Shown here piece after piece: positions 16,261 to 24,904 of a DNA stretch of 64,000 nucleotides (position 1 is the first letter of the stretch; the number at the start of each line of letters is the position of its first letter). A model generated the notes under the pieces. That model saw nothing but the letters and a program-made list of their open reading frames with translations, was not told the DNA's origin and ran no database searches. The stretch comes from Phytopseudomonas flavescens. Lineage in GTDB: Bacteria; Pseudomonadota; Gammaproteobacteria; Pseudomonadales; Pseudomonadaceae. The position numbers were made by a program, and so were the translations under genes. The stretch spans positions 1 to 64,000 of the forward strand of contig NZ_FNDG01000008.1 of NCBI RefSeq assembly GCF_900100535.1, in the 5' to 3' direction.

Positions 16261-16685
16261 TGCCCACTCATACCCGTATCCGCATGTTCAACACCAAGGA
16301 CACCTACCCCAACCAGTCTCTGGACAACGACCTCTGCCAGGCCGTGCGCGCCGGCAACACGGTGTACGTGCGCGGCCAGGTCGGCACCGACTTCGACGGC
16401 AACCTGGTCGGCCTTGGCGACCCGCAGGCGCAGACCGAACAGGCGATGAAGAACCTCAAGCAACTGCTGGAAGAAGCCGGCAGCGACCTCTCGCACATCG
16501 TCAAGACCACCACTTACCTGATCGACCCGCGCTACCGTGAACCGGTGTACAAGGAAGTCGGCAAATGGCTGAAGGGCGTGTTCCCCATCTCCACCGGCCT
16601 GGTGGTGTCGGCCCTCGGCCAGCCGCAGTGGTTGATGGAGATCGACGCGATCGCCGTGATCCCGGACGATTGGCCAATCGAATGA
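16260..16685 (+). CDS. RidA-family enamine/imine deaminase
   Basis: 141 residues, slightly longer than classical RidA (about 128). RidA/YjgF features visible: QAVRAGNTVYVRGQVGTD, QAEQ-like TEQAMKNLKQLLEEAGSDL, VVKTTTY-like IVKTTTYLIDPRYR with the substrate Arg, and a C-terminal strand. Family members hydrolyse reactive enamines/imines to ketones plus ammonia. The TGATG overlap with the monooxygenase gene indicates translational coupling, so this is likely a pathway-specific RidA acting on the monooxygenase product. Confidence 0.9.
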   Translation: MPTHTRIRMFNTKDTYPNQSLDNDLCQAVRAGNTVYVRGQVGTDFDGNLVGLGDPQAQTEQAMKNLKQLLEEAGSDLSHIVKTTTYLIDPRYREPVYKEVGKWLKGVFPISTGLVVSALGQPQWLMEIDAIAVIPDDWPIE

Positions 16686-16695
16686 GGAGGCAGGC

Positions 16696-17373
16696 ATGAC
16701 CTTTTCCATCGTCGGGCGCTGCCCGGAAAGCGGCCAACTGGGCATCGCCATCAGCTCGTCGAGCATCGCCGTCGGCGCCCGCTGCCCCTGGCTGCGTGCT
16801 GGCGTCGGCGCTGTGGCCACCCAGAACGTCACCCTGCCCGCCCTCGGCCCGCAGATTCTCGACCTGCTGGAGCAGCAGACGCTGGAACCGGCCGATGCAT
16901 TGCAGCGCGCCCTGAGCGCCAATGGCTGGAGCCAGTATCGCCAGGTCACGGTGATCGACAGCCACGGCCGCACCGCGCTGTTCAGCGGCAAGGAGGCGCT
17001 GGGGCTGTACAACGCGGTGGCCGGCGAGCAGTGCGTGGCAGCGGGTAATCTGCTGACGAGCGAAGCGGTGATCCAGGCCATGGTCGAGGCCTTCGAAAGC
17101 GCCAGCGGACAACTGGCCGACCGCCTGCTCGCCGCCATGCACGCGGCGATGGCCGCCGGTGGCGAAGCCGGCCCGGTGCACTCGGCCGCGCTCAAGGTGG
17201 TCGGCGACCTGGTCTGGCCGATCATCGACCTGCGGGTCGACTGGGCGGACGATGACCCCATCGGCCAGTTGGATGGCTTGTGGCAGGCCTACCGGCCGCA
17301 GATGCAGGATTACCTGACCCGCGCCCTCGACCCTACGGCCGCGCCAAGCTATGGAGTACCGGGCGATGAATGA
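16696..17373 (+). CDS. DUF1028-family protein (Ntn-hydrolase-like)
   Basis: 225 residues with a strong AGGAGG ribosome site. The N-terminus TFSIVGRCPESGQLGIAISS and the following VGARCPWLRAGVGAVATQN are diagnostic of DUF1028, a family with an Ntn-hydrolase-like fold but no settled activity. It lies inside the monooxygenase-RidA operon and its end overlaps the start of the ArgE-like gene by 8 bp. A hydrolytic step on an amide intermediate is a reasonable guess only. Confidence 0.88.
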   Translation: MTFSIVGRCPESGQLGIAISSSSIAVGARCPWLRAGVGAVATQNVTLPALGPQILDLLEQQTLEPADALQRALSANGWSQYRQVTVIDSHGRTALFSGKEALGLYNAVAGEQCVAAGNLLTSEAVIQAMVEAFESASGQLADRLLAAMHAAMAAGGEAGPVHSAALKVVGDLVWPIIDLRVDWADDDPIGQLDGLWQAYRPQMQDYLTRALDPTAAPSYGVPGDE

Positions 17374-18529
17374 GCCCGGCAGCCGCGCCCTGCTCGAGCG
17401 GCTGATCGGCTTTGCCACGGTCAGCCGTGACTCCAACCTGCAGTTGATCGCTTTCATCCGCGATTACCTGGCGGGGTTCGGCGTCGACAGCGAGCTGTTC
17501 CACAATGCCGAAGGCACCAAGGCCAACCTGTTCGCCACCATCGGCCCGCGGGATCGCGGCGGCGTGGTGCTGTCCGGCCACACCGATGTGGTGCCGGTGG
17601 ATGGCCAGGCCTGGACCCTCGACCCGTTCCAGCTGACGGAGCGGGACGGGCGTCTGTACGGCCGCGGTGCGGCGGACATGAAAGGCTTCATCGCCTGCGT
17701 GCTGGCCGCGGTACCGGATTTTCTGCAACGCCCGCTGCAGGTGCCGGTGCACCTGGCGTTTTCCTATGACGAGGAAGTCGGCTGCCTCGGCGTGCGCTCC
17801 ATGCTCGCCGAGCTGGAAAAACGCCCGCACAAACCGACCCTGTGCCTGATCGGCGAACCCACCGAACTCAAGCCCGTGCTCGGCCACAAGGGCAAGCTGG
17901 CGATGCGCTGCGACGTGCATGGCGCCGCCTGCCATTCGGCGTACGCGCCCCACGGCGTGAACGCCATCGAATACGCGGCGCGGCTGATCGGCCACCTGGG
18001 AGACATCGGCGCACGCCTGGCCCAGCCCGAGCACCATGATGCGCGCTTCGACCCGCCCTTCTCCACCGTGCAGACCGGCCTGATCGAGGGCGGCCGCGCG
18101 CTGAACATCGTGCCGGCGCAATGCCGGTTCGATTTCGAGGTGCGCACGTTGCCGGGTTTCGATGCGCAGAGCGTGGCGGATGAATTGCAGAATTACGCCA
18201 CCGAGCAATTGCTGCCGAAGATGCAGGCGGTGGACGCCGAAAGCGACATCCGCCTGCAAGCCTTGAGCGCCTACCCCGGCCTCGCCACAGCACCCGACAG
18301 CGAGGCCGCGCGCCTGCTGGCGAGGCTCTGCGGGTCGAGCGACTTCGGCACCGTGGCCTTTGGCACCGAAGGCGGCCTGTTCGACGGCGCCGGCATCCCC
18401 ACCGTGGTCTGCGGCCCCGGCAGCATGGCGCAGGGCCACAAGCCCGACGAGTTCGTCGCCATCGAGCAGTTACAGGGCTGTGATGAGCTGCTCCAGCGGC
18501 TAGCGGATTACCTGTGCGATCCGAGCTGA
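17366..18529 (+). CDS. ArgE/DapE-type M20 deacylase (acetylornithine deacetylase-like)
   Basis: 387 residues from ATG 17366; an in-frame ATG five codons upstream is also possible. M20 metallopeptidase metal ligands are visible: SGHTDVVPVD (His72), GRGAADMKG (Asp104), and DEEVGCLG (general base and metal Glu). The end has GPGSMAQGHKPDEFV with the last His ligand. The sequence is ArgE-like, cleaving N-acyl amino acids. Location at the end of a monooxygenase/RidA/DUF1028 operon, not among arginine genes, argues for a catabolic deacylase with a different substrate. Confidence 0.88.
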   Translation: MNEPGSRALLERLIGFATVSRDSNLQLIAFIRDYLAGFGVDSELFHNAEGTKANLFATIGPRDRGGVVLSGHTDVVPVDGQAWTLDPFQLTERDGRLYGRGAADMKGFIACVLAAVPDFLQRPLQVPVHLAFSYDEEVGCLGVRSMLAELEKRPHKPTLCLIGEPTELKPVLGHKGKLAMRCDVHGAACHSAYAPHGVNAIEYAARLIGHLGDIGARLAQPEHHDARFDPPFSTVQTGLIEGGRALNIVPAQCRFDFEVRTLPGFDAQSVADELQNYATEQLLPKMQAVDAESDIRLQALSAYPGLATAPDSEAARLLARLCGSSDFGTVAFGTEGGLFDGAGIPTVVCGPGSMAQGHKPDEFVAIEQLQGCDELLQRLADYLCDPS

Positions 18530-18538
18530 ACGCCAACC

Positions 18539-18607
18539 GTAGCCTGGGTTGAGCAGCGCGATACCCAGGGCATTTTCCCGGCTGTCGCTACGCTCGACCC
18601 GGGCTAC
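18539..18607. repeat. Extragenic palindromic repeat, family A
   Basis: An interrupted inverted repeat between convergent genes, starting GTAGCCTGGGTTGAGC and ending CGCTCGACCCGGGCTAC. It resembles the element at 20755-20825. It may act as a transcription barrier. Confidence 0.6.
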
Positions 18608-18633
18608 CTTCAATGGCTGAACAGTCGCGCGCC

Positions 18634-19467
18634 TCAGCTGCGGTACAGCTTGAGGCTCTCCACCCGCGCGCGGTATGCGCCGAGACGTTCCTTGAGCTGA
18701 TCCTTGCGGGCACTGGCGACGCAATGCAGCAGCACGTTCAGTGCGCTGGTCAGGCCGCCGGTGGATTCGAGGATCAGTCCGGTCTTGGTCTTCATGGTGA
18801 CGATGTGCGGCGTGTCGATGTGGCGGGCGATGCCATATTCGTCGGTGAACACCACCAGGTCGGTGTTCTGCTGCAGGCAGTTGCTGGCGAAAGCAATGCC
18901 AGCGTCGGCATAAGGCGCGATGTCGATGAGGATCACGCAGCAGCGCTGGTTGTGGCTGTCCAGCCACTGGCCCAGCACGCCGCTGTAGAGGTCGAGGAAT
19001 TCCACCCCGGAGCGCACCAGGGCCAGGCGGTTGGCGAAATCCTCGGCCAGCCCGCGAATGGTCTGGAAACCGCAGACGAAGACCCGCTCGGCATCCCCCA
19101 CGCGCGCCACGATATCGCGCCAGCGTTGGCTGCCGAGCAATTCGGCGAAGGCGCGCAGGGCTTCGATTTCCTGGTTGAGATGGGCCACCAGGTCTTCCGG
19201 CTGCTCGACCCGCTCGATCAGCGCCGGGTTGAGCAGCGACTGCACGCGTACCTCGTCGCGCAGTTCGTCCTTCAGGCTTTTCAGGCCCTTGTAACCGAGC
19301 CGGCGCAGGAAGCGGCTGACGGTGTTGGGGCTGACGCCGCTCTTGGCGGCCAGGCTGGCGCCGTTCTCGAACGCCAGGGTCTCCAGATTGGCCTGTACGT
19401 AGGCCCACAGGGTGCGCTCGGCCGGCGTCAGCTTGCCTTCCAGGTGTTCCATCTTGCCATCGAGCAT
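18634..19467 (-). CDS. RpiR/MurR-type transcriptional regulator
   Basis: 277 residues. The N-terminal HTH_6 domain (ENGASLAAKSGVSPNTVSRF) is followed by a SIS-type sugar-phosphate-binding fold from about residue 115 to 250 (ERVFVCGFQTIRGLAEDF; later LVVFTDEYG). It lies between the monooxygenase operon (convergent) and the polyamine-type ABC transporter operon (divergent), so it probably controls one or both. A perfect 18-bp palindrome lies about 30 bases upstream of its start codon and is a candidate operator. The ligand is unknown; SIS regulators often bind phosphosugars, but nothing nearby supplies one. Confidence 0.88.
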   Translation of the reverse strand: MLDGKMEHLEGKLTPAERTLWAYVQANLETLAFENGASLAAKSGVSPNTVSRFLRRLGYKGLKSLKDELRDEVRVQSLLNPALIERVEQPEDLVAHLNQEIEALRAFAELLGSQRWRDIVARVGDAERVFVCGFQTIRGLAEDFANRLALVRSGVEFLDLYSGVLGQWLDSHNQRCCVILIDIAPYADAGIAFASNCLQQNTDLVVFTDEYGIARHIDTPHIVTMKTKTGLILESTGGLTSALNVLLHCVASARKDQLKERLGAYRARVESLKLYRS

Positions 19468-19495
19468 GTTCGTTTCTCTTTCATGCCAAATCGTT

Positions 19496-19541
19496 CTGAC
19501 ATTTAAATGTCAGGATGTTGATCTTTGGAATAAATATATTC
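19496..19541. promoter_or_regulatory. Candidate RpiR-type operators in the divergent promoter region
   Basis: CTGACATTTAAATGTCAG at 19496-19513 is a perfect 18-bp palindrome. GAATA-AATA-TATTC at 19528-19541 is a second inverted repeat. Both lie in an AT-rich patch between the regulator gene and the ABC transporter operon, the usual place for the operator of a divergent regulator. Binding is inferred. Confidence 0.55.
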
Positions 19542-19697
19542 TACCCTGCAACCGTAATGCAAAGAGCTGCCGACTGGCCATTACCCGGGCGAAGAAAGCC
19601 GATAGAAGCCTTTCCGCCCCGCAGTCGACGCTCGCGCTTCCTGCCGCAATAAGCAAATGTCGCGCCCTGCGCGGCCATAACAGTGGAGAACAGGAAC

Positions 19698-20735
19698 ATG
19701 CTCACATCGCGTCATATCGCCCTGTGCGTCGCTCTTGGCAGCAGCCTCGTCACGGGCGCCGGCCATGCCACCGAAGCACTGCGCCTGTACAACTGGGGCG
19801 ACTATATCAACCCCGAGGTACTGACCCGTTTCACCGCCGAGACCGGCATCACCGTGTCGCTCGACACCTACGGCAGCAACGAAGAGATGCTGGCCAAGCT
19901 GCAGGCCGGCGCCCGCGGCTACGACATCGTCTTCCCGTCGGTACACATGCACGACACCCTGTCCGCCCTGGGCCTGCTGGAGAAAACCGACATCAATCAG
20001 GATGCCGCCTTCGCCAACATCGATCCGGCCTTCCTGCGCGCCAAATCCGACCCCAAGGGCGAATACTGCATGCCCTATGCCTGGGGCACGGTAGGCATCC
20101 TCTACAACAAGAACAAGGTGTCCAAGCCAATCGAGAGCTGGGATGACTTCTTCGCCGAGGCCAAGGCCGGCAACAAGGTGATCATGCTCGACGACATGCG
20201 CGAGACCCTCGGCGTCGGCCTCATCAAGGACGGCAAGTCGGTCAACAGCACCGACCCGGCCGAACTCAAGCGGGCCGCCGACTGGCTGATCGAGCGCAAG
20301 TCGCTGATCTCCGCCTTCACCTACGACAGCGTGCCCATGGTGCAGTCCGGCGATGCCGCCGCCTCGCACTACTTCGTCGGCGCCATGATGTACGTGAAAC
20401 AGGATCCGCAGAACCTCGCCTATGTCATCCCCAGGGAAGGCGCGACGATGTACCAGGAGGACATGTGCGTACTCAAGAGCGCGCCGAACAAGGCCAACGC
20501 CAAGCGCTTCATGAGCTTCGTCCTCCGCCCCGAGATCGCCGCGCTGAACACCGCACAGCAGATGAATGGCACGCCCAACAAGGAAGCGCTGAAGCTGCTG
20601 CCGGCCGAGCTGCGTGACAACCCGCAGATCAACCCGCCGGCCGAGGCGATGGCCAAGCTGCAGATCTTCGAGGATCTCGGCAAGGGCCTGAGGCAGTACG
20701 ACCGGGTGTGGACGCGCGTACGTACCGCCAACTGA
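19698..20735 (+). CDS. Polyamine-type ABC transporter periplasmic binding protein (PotD/PotF-like)
   Basis: 345 residues from ATG 19698, preceded by AGGAAC. A Sec signal peptide (LCVALGSSLVTGAGHA) is followed by LRLYNWGDYINPEVLTRF, the diagnostic start of PotD/PotF proteins, and later MPYAWGTVGILYNK and AASHYFVGAMMY. It binds a polyamine or related cation in the periplasm and delivers it to the transporter encoded next. It is the first gene of the transporter operon. The ligand could be a modified polyamine, given the neighbouring monooxygenase and deacylase. Confidence 0.9.
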   Translation: MLTSRHIALCVALGSSLVTGAGHATEALRLYNWGDYINPEVLTRFTAETGITVSLDTYGSNEEMLAKLQAGARGYDIVFPSVHMHDTLSALGLLEKTDINQDAAFANIDPAFLRAKSDPKGEYCMPYAWGTVGILYNKNKVSKPIESWDDFFAEAKAGNKVIMLDDMRETLGVGLIKDGKSVNSTDPAELKRAADWLIERKSLISAFTYDSVPMVQSGDAAASHYFVGAMMYVKQDPQNLAYVIPREGATMYQEDMCVLKSAPNKANAKRFMSFVLRPEIAALNTAQQMNGTPNKEALKLLPAELRDNPQINPPAEAMAKLQIFEDLGKGLRQYDRVWTRVRTAN

Positions 20736-20754
20736 GGCTGATCGCGAGCAGAGC

Positions 20755-20825
20755 GTAACCCGGGTCGAGCGCAGCGATACCCGGGACTGCGTGCGATGGG
20801 TATCGCTGCGCTCGACCCATCCTAC
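20755..20825. repeat. Extragenic palindromic repeat, family A, with 21-bp perfect arms
   Basis: Arms 20762-20782 and 20798-20818 are perfect 21-bp inverted repeats (starting GGGTCGAGCGCAGCG), separated by 15 bases. The element lies within the transporter operon between the binding-protein and ATPase genes. Such a hairpin could stabilise the upstream mRNA, giving more binding protein than transporter. Confidence 0.75.
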
Positions 20826-20871
20826 GGGTGTGCTTTGGCCGCAATCGCTGCAACCTTCTGTGGAGTCATCC

Positions 20872-21987
20872 ATGACCGCTTTCACCCAAACCGCGCCGGT
20901 GGTCGAGATCCGGGGTGCAGTCAAGCACTACCGTGCCCCCGAAGGGCATCTGGTGCGTGCCCTCGACGGCCTCGACCTGACCGTCGGCGCCAACGAGTTC
21001 GTCACCCTGCTGGGGCCGTCCGGTTGCGGCAAGACCACGCTGCTGCGCAGCATCAGCGGCTTCGAGCGACTGGACGACGGCGAGCTGCTGATCCAGGGCC
21101 AGTCGATGAACCTGGTGCCGCCGCATCGTCGCCCGGTGCACACGGTGTTCCAGAGCTATGCGCTGTTCCCGCACATGAGCATCGGCGACAACGTCGGCTA
21201 TGCACTGGACGTGGGTGGCGTGGACAAGGCCGAGAAACGCCAGCGCGTCGGCGCAGCACTGGAGCTGGTCGGCCTGGCCGGCATGCAGCGTCGCAAGCCC
21301 GGCCAGCTCTCCGGCGGCCAGCAGCAGCGCGTGGCGCTGGCCCGCGCCATCGTCGACCGCCCGGCCCTGCTGCTGCTCGACGAACCGCTGTCAGCGCTCG
21401 ACCGCCAACTGCGCCAGGCCATGCAGCGCGAACTGAAGACCCTGCAGCACGAACTGGGCATCGCCTTCGTCTTCGTCACCCACGACCAGGAAGAAGCGCT
21501 TACCATGAGCGACCGCATCGTCGTGCTCGATGGCGGCCACATCCAGCAGATCGGCGCTCCGGCGCAGATCTACCACCACCCGGCCAACGCCTTCGTCGCC
21601 GGTTTCATCGGCGAGAGCAACCTGTTCGACGTGCACGTCGGCTCGGTCAACGACGGCATCGCCTACCTGCTCGACAGCCAGGGCGACCTGCTACAGACGC
21701 GCCACCCCGACCTGCGCCTCGGCCAGTATGCCCAGCTCATGCTGCGCCCCGAGCAATTCCACCTGCAGTGCCCCGGCGAGGGTTTCGCCGCGCTGCAAGG
21801 GCACTTGGAGCAGTTGCTGTTCATCGGCAAGGATTTCGAGCTGCTGCTGCGCACGCCACACGGGCGACGGGTCAAGGCAGTGCTGCGTGACGCTGCGCAA
21901 CAGGGCCTGCAACGCCTGCGTGCGGGCGACAGCGTGCAGCTCTGGTATGGCCTGGAGGCCGCGCACCTGATCCCCGGAGGTGCCTGA
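20872..21987 (+). CDS. Polyamine-type ABC transporter ATPase (PotA/PotG-like)
   Basis: 371 residues from ATG 20872. Walker A GPSGCGKTT at residues 48-56, Q-loop FQSYALFPHMS, signature LSGGQQQRVALARA, Walker B LLLLDEPLSALDRQ, H-loop VTHDQEEAL, then a C-terminal TOBE domain (residues ~280-370). It energises import of the substrate bound by the upstream periplasmic protein. Its stop shares one base with the next permease start, giving tight coupling. Confidence 0.93.
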   Translation: MTAFTQTAPVVEIRGAVKHYRAPEGHLVRALDGLDLTVGANEFVTLLGPSGCGKTTLLRSISGFERLDDGELLIQGQSMNLVPPHRRPVHTVFQSYALFPHMSIGDNVGYALDVGGVDKAEKRQRVGAALELVGLAGMQRRKPGQLSGGQQQRVALARAIVDRPALLLLDEPLSALDRQLRQAMQRELKTLQHELGIAFVFVTHDQEEALTMSDRIVVLDGGHIQQIGAPAQIYHHPANAFVAGFIGESNLFDVHVGSVNDGIAYLLDSQGDLLQTRHPDLRLGQYAQLMLRPEQFHLQCPGEGFAALQGHLEQLLFIGKDFELLLRTPHGRRVKAVLRDAAQQGLQRLRAGDSVQLWYGLEAAHLIPGGA

Positions 21988-22874
21988 TGCGGATGCGCGA
22001 ACGCCTGCGCCTGGTCGGCCTGCTGACCCCGGCGACACTGATCATCGGCCTGTTCTTCCTCGCCCCACTGGCCATCATGGCGGTGTACAGCCTGCTCGAG
22101 CCAGGACTCTACGGCGGCGTCGAGTGGAGTTTCTACCCGGACAACTTCGGCCGCGTGCTGGGCTGGGCCGATGGCACCAATGAGGACTTCGATCCGGTCT
22201 ATCTGGAAATCATCCTGCGCTCGTTCAAGCTGGCAGGGCTGACCGTGCTGGCGACCCTGGCGCTGTGCTACCCGGCGGCCTTCTGGGTGGCACGGCAGCC
22301 GGAGCGGATGCGCACCTTCTGCCTGTTTCTGATCACCCTGCCGTTCTTCACCAGCCTGATCGTGCGCCTCTACGCCTGGCTGCTGATCCTGCGCCCCAGC
22401 GGCTTCATCAACACCACGCTGCTGGCGCTGGGCATCCACAATCCGGTGGAGCTGATCTATACCGAGACGGCGGTCCTGATCGGCATGACCTACATCTTCA
22501 TCCCGTTCATGTTCATGCCCGTCTACGCCAGCGTCGAGAAACTCGACAAACGCCTGCTGGAAGCCTCGGCCGACCTCGGCGCGAGCCGCTGGCAGAGCTT
22601 CTGGAGGGTGATCTTCCCGCTCACCCTGCCGGGCATCGCCGCTGGCTCGATCATCGTCTTCATCCCCAGTCTGGGCAACTTCATCGTGCCGTCGCTGCTC
22701 GGCGGCGCACGCGTGCTGATGATCGGCAGCCTGGTCGAGCAGCAGTTCCTGGCCGCGCGCAACTGGCCGTTCGGCGCCGCCCTGGCAATGCTGCTGATGG
22801 CCGCCGTGCTGGCGTGCCTGGTGATCTACGTGCTGGTCCAGGGGCGTAACGGTACGCAGGAGGCCGGTCGATGA
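21987..22874 (+). CDS. Polyamine-type ABC transporter permease (PotB/PotH-like)
   Basis: 295 residues with about six membrane helices; the first is LLTPATLIIGLFFLAPLAIM. The cytoplasmic EAA loop is EASADLGASRWQSFWRVIFPLTLPG, residues ~190-215, which docks on the ATPase. The ATG overlaps the upstream stop by one base and its end overlaps the second permease by 4 bp. It is one half of the heterodimeric inner-membrane channel. Confidence 0.92.
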   Translation: MRMRERLRLVGLLTPATLIIGLFFLAPLAIMAVYSLLEPGLYGGVEWSFYPDNFGRVLGWADGTNEDFDPVYLEIILRSFKLAGLTVLATLALCYPAAFWVARQPERMRTFCLFLITLPFFTSLIVRLYAWLLILRPSGFINTTLLALGIHNPVELIYTETAVLIGMTYIFIPFMFMPVYASVEKLDKRLLEASADLGASRWQSFWRVIFPLTLPGIAAGSIIVFIPSLGNFIVPSLLGGARVLMIGSLVEQQFLAARNWPFGAALAMLLMAAVLACLVIYVLVQGRNGTQEAGR

Positions 22875-23731
22875 ACGCATTGCTGGCACGCCTCGGGCGC
22901 CGCCTGCTGGGTGGCTACAGCCTGGCCTTCTTCGTCTTCCTGTACCTGCCGATAGGCCTGATCGTCGCTTACTCGTTCAACAGCAACCCGATCAACATGA
23001 TGATCTGGGACGGTTTCAGCCTGGACTGGTATCGCTCCTTGTTCGGCCTGTCCACCCGCCTCAGCGAAAACGCCCTGTACGTCGAATCCACCGACCAGTT
23101 GCTGGCCGCGCTGCGCACCAGCCTGGTGGTGGCCTTGACCACCACGGCGATCTCCACGGTGATCGGTACGCTGACCGCGCTGGCCATGGCGCGCTATCGC
23201 TTCCGTCTGCAGACGTTCTACCGGGTGCTGCTGTTCATGCCGATGCTGATGCCCGACATCGTGCTCGGCATCGCCCTGCTGATCTTCTTCGTCGGCGTCG
23301 GCCTGCCGCTGGGCAAGGTGTCGATCATCATCGGCCACTGCACCTTCCTGATCAGCTACGTGTTCCTTATCGTCAGTGCGCGCCTGGCCGGTATGGACAC
23401 GCGCCTGGAAGAGGCCTCGGCCGATCTCGGCGCCTCGCCCTGGACCACCTTGCGCCGCGTGACCCTGCCGCAGATCCTGCCCGGCGTGGTCGGCGGTGCA
23501 CTGCTGGCCTTCATCATTTCGATGGACGATCTGGTGATCACCTACTTTATCGCCGGGGTCGACTCCACCACGCTGCCGGTCTTCATCTACGGCATGATCC
23601 GCCGCGGCATCAAGCCCGAGATCAACGCCATCGCCACCCTGCTGCTGATCGCCTCGTTGCTGATCGCGGCCCTCGGCCTGTACCTGCGCAACCGCAAGCC
23701 CGCCACTTCCCAGGATGACTCCCATGGCTAA
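22871..23731 (+). CDS. Polyamine-type ABC transporter permease (PotC/PotI-like)
   Basis: 286 residues, six predicted membrane helices (first: LAFFVFLYLPIGLIVAYSF). The EAA loop is EASADLGASPWTTLRRVTLPQILPG. ATGA overlap with the first permease. It forms the second half of the channel. Its C-terminus overlaps the start of the aminopeptidase gene, so that enzyme is part of the same transcription unit. Confidence 0.92.
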   Translation: MNALLARLGRRLLGGYSLAFFVFLYLPIGLIVAYSFNSNPINMMIWDGFSLDWYRSLFGLSTRLSENALYVESTDQLLAALRTSLVVALTTTAISTVIGTLTALAMARYRFRLQTFYRVLLFMPMLMPDIVLGIALLIFFVGVGLPLGKVSIIIGHCTFLISYVFLIVSARLAGMDTRLEEASADLGASPWTTLRRVTLPQILPGVVGGALLAFIISMDDLVITYFIAGVDSTTLPVFIYGMIRRGIKPEINAIATLLLIASLLIAALGLYLRNRKPATSQDDSHG

Positions 23732-24815
23732 ACCTCGCGCTCGCGAACTCGGCCTGCCGCTGCCCGGCACCCCCGGCCCCTACAACACCATCACTGACGT
23801 GCCCGGCGTATTGGTCGGCTACCGCACCCTCAATGCTGTGGCCGACAACGGCCGGCGCGTCCAGACCGGGGTCACCGCCATTCTGCCGCGCGGCCGCGAA
23901 GCCCAGCCGCAGCCGGTATGGGCGGGCTTCCATGCGCTCAACGGCAATGGCGAGATGACCGGGACCCACTGGATCGAGCACGGTGGCTACTTCGTCGGCC
24001 CCCTGTGCATCACCAACTCGCACAGTGTCGGCATCGTCCATCACGCCGCCACGCGCTGGACGATCCAGCAGTACGCCGAGGCCTGGCAGCGCGAGCACCT
24101 GTGGGCCATGCCGGTGGTGGCCGAGACCTACGACGGGGTGATCAACGACATCAACGGCCAGCACGTCAGCGAGGCCGATGCCCTGGCCGCGCTGGATACG
24201 GCAAAGGGCGGGGCCATCGCCGAAGGCAACGTCGGCGGCGGCAACGGCATGATCTGCTATGGCTACAAGGGCGGCACCGGCAGCGCCTCGCGCCGGGTCG
24301 AGATCGACGGCCAGGCCTACACCCTCGGCGCCCTGGTGCAGGCCAACCATGGCCAGCGCGCCTGGCTCAAGGTCTGCGGGGTGCCGGTGGGCGAGCGCCT
24401 GGCGGATGACCTGCCGGCCGGGCTGGAGCGCGAGCGTGGCTCGATCATCGTCATCCTTGCCACCGACGCGCCGCTGCTGCCACACCAGCTGGAGCGCCTG
24501 GCCCAGCGCGCCGGCCTCGGCATCGCATTGGCCGGCACGCCGGGCGGCAACAACTCCGGCGATATATTCCTGGCGTTCAGCGTGGCCAATCCGCGGCCGT
24601 TGCCGCAGGTCGCGCAAACGCGGCTGAACCTCGACTACCTCAACGACGAATGCTTCGACGCTCTGTATCTTGCCGTCGTGCAGGCCACCGACGAGGCGGT
24701 GCTCAACGCCATGCTCGCCGCCGAGGACTCGCCGATGCAGAAACCCGAGGGTATCTGCCGCGCCATCGACGGCCAGCGCCTGCGCGAGCTGGTACTCGCC
24801 AGTCGTCGGGCTTAG
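23724..24815 (+). CDS. P1/DmpA-family aminopeptidase (self-processing beta-aminopeptidase type)
   Basis: 363 residues from ATG 23724; an ATG three codons earlier is in frame. Family blocks: TDVPGVLVGYRTL near the N-terminus, GNVGGGNGMICYGYKGG (169-185), and the self-cleavage site ERERGSIIVILATDAPL, where cleavage between Gly238 and Ser239 would expose the N-terminal nucleophile Ser239. The family includes DmpA and beta-peptidyl aminopeptidases, which hydrolyse amides and short peptides including beta-amino acid ones. Co-transcription with a polyamine-type importer implies that an imported amide or peptide-like compound is its substrate. Confidence 0.88.
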   Translation: MAKPRARELGLPLPGTPGPYNTITDVPGVLVGYRTLNAVADNGRRVQTGVTAILPRGREAQPQPVWAGFHALNGNGEMTGTHWIEHGGYFVGPLCITNSHSVGIVHHAATRWTIQQYAEAWQREHLWAMPVVAETYDGVINDINGQHVSEADALAALDTAKGGAIAEGNVGGGNGMICYGYKGGTGSASRRVEIDGQAYTLGALVQANHGQRAWLKVCGVPVGERLADDLPAGLERERGSIIVILATDAPLLPHQLERLAQRAGLGIALAGTPGGNNSGDIFLAFSVANPRPLPQVAQTRLNLDYLNDECFDALYLAVVQATDEAVLNAMLAAEDSPMQKPEGICRAIDGQRLRELVLASRRA

Positions 24816-24904
24816 GCATGCGCTGTCGGCGGACCGCCTGGCGAGCCGCCCTGTAGGTCCAAGCCGGTTCCCGGTTCGGCAAGGCGCCCAGCGCCGGCCC
24901 TGCT

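Noticed and set aside
18539..20825. CRISPR-like array from repeated palindromes
   Set aside because: Only two diverged copies 2 kb apart, each a single palindrome without spacers; no cas genes in the window.
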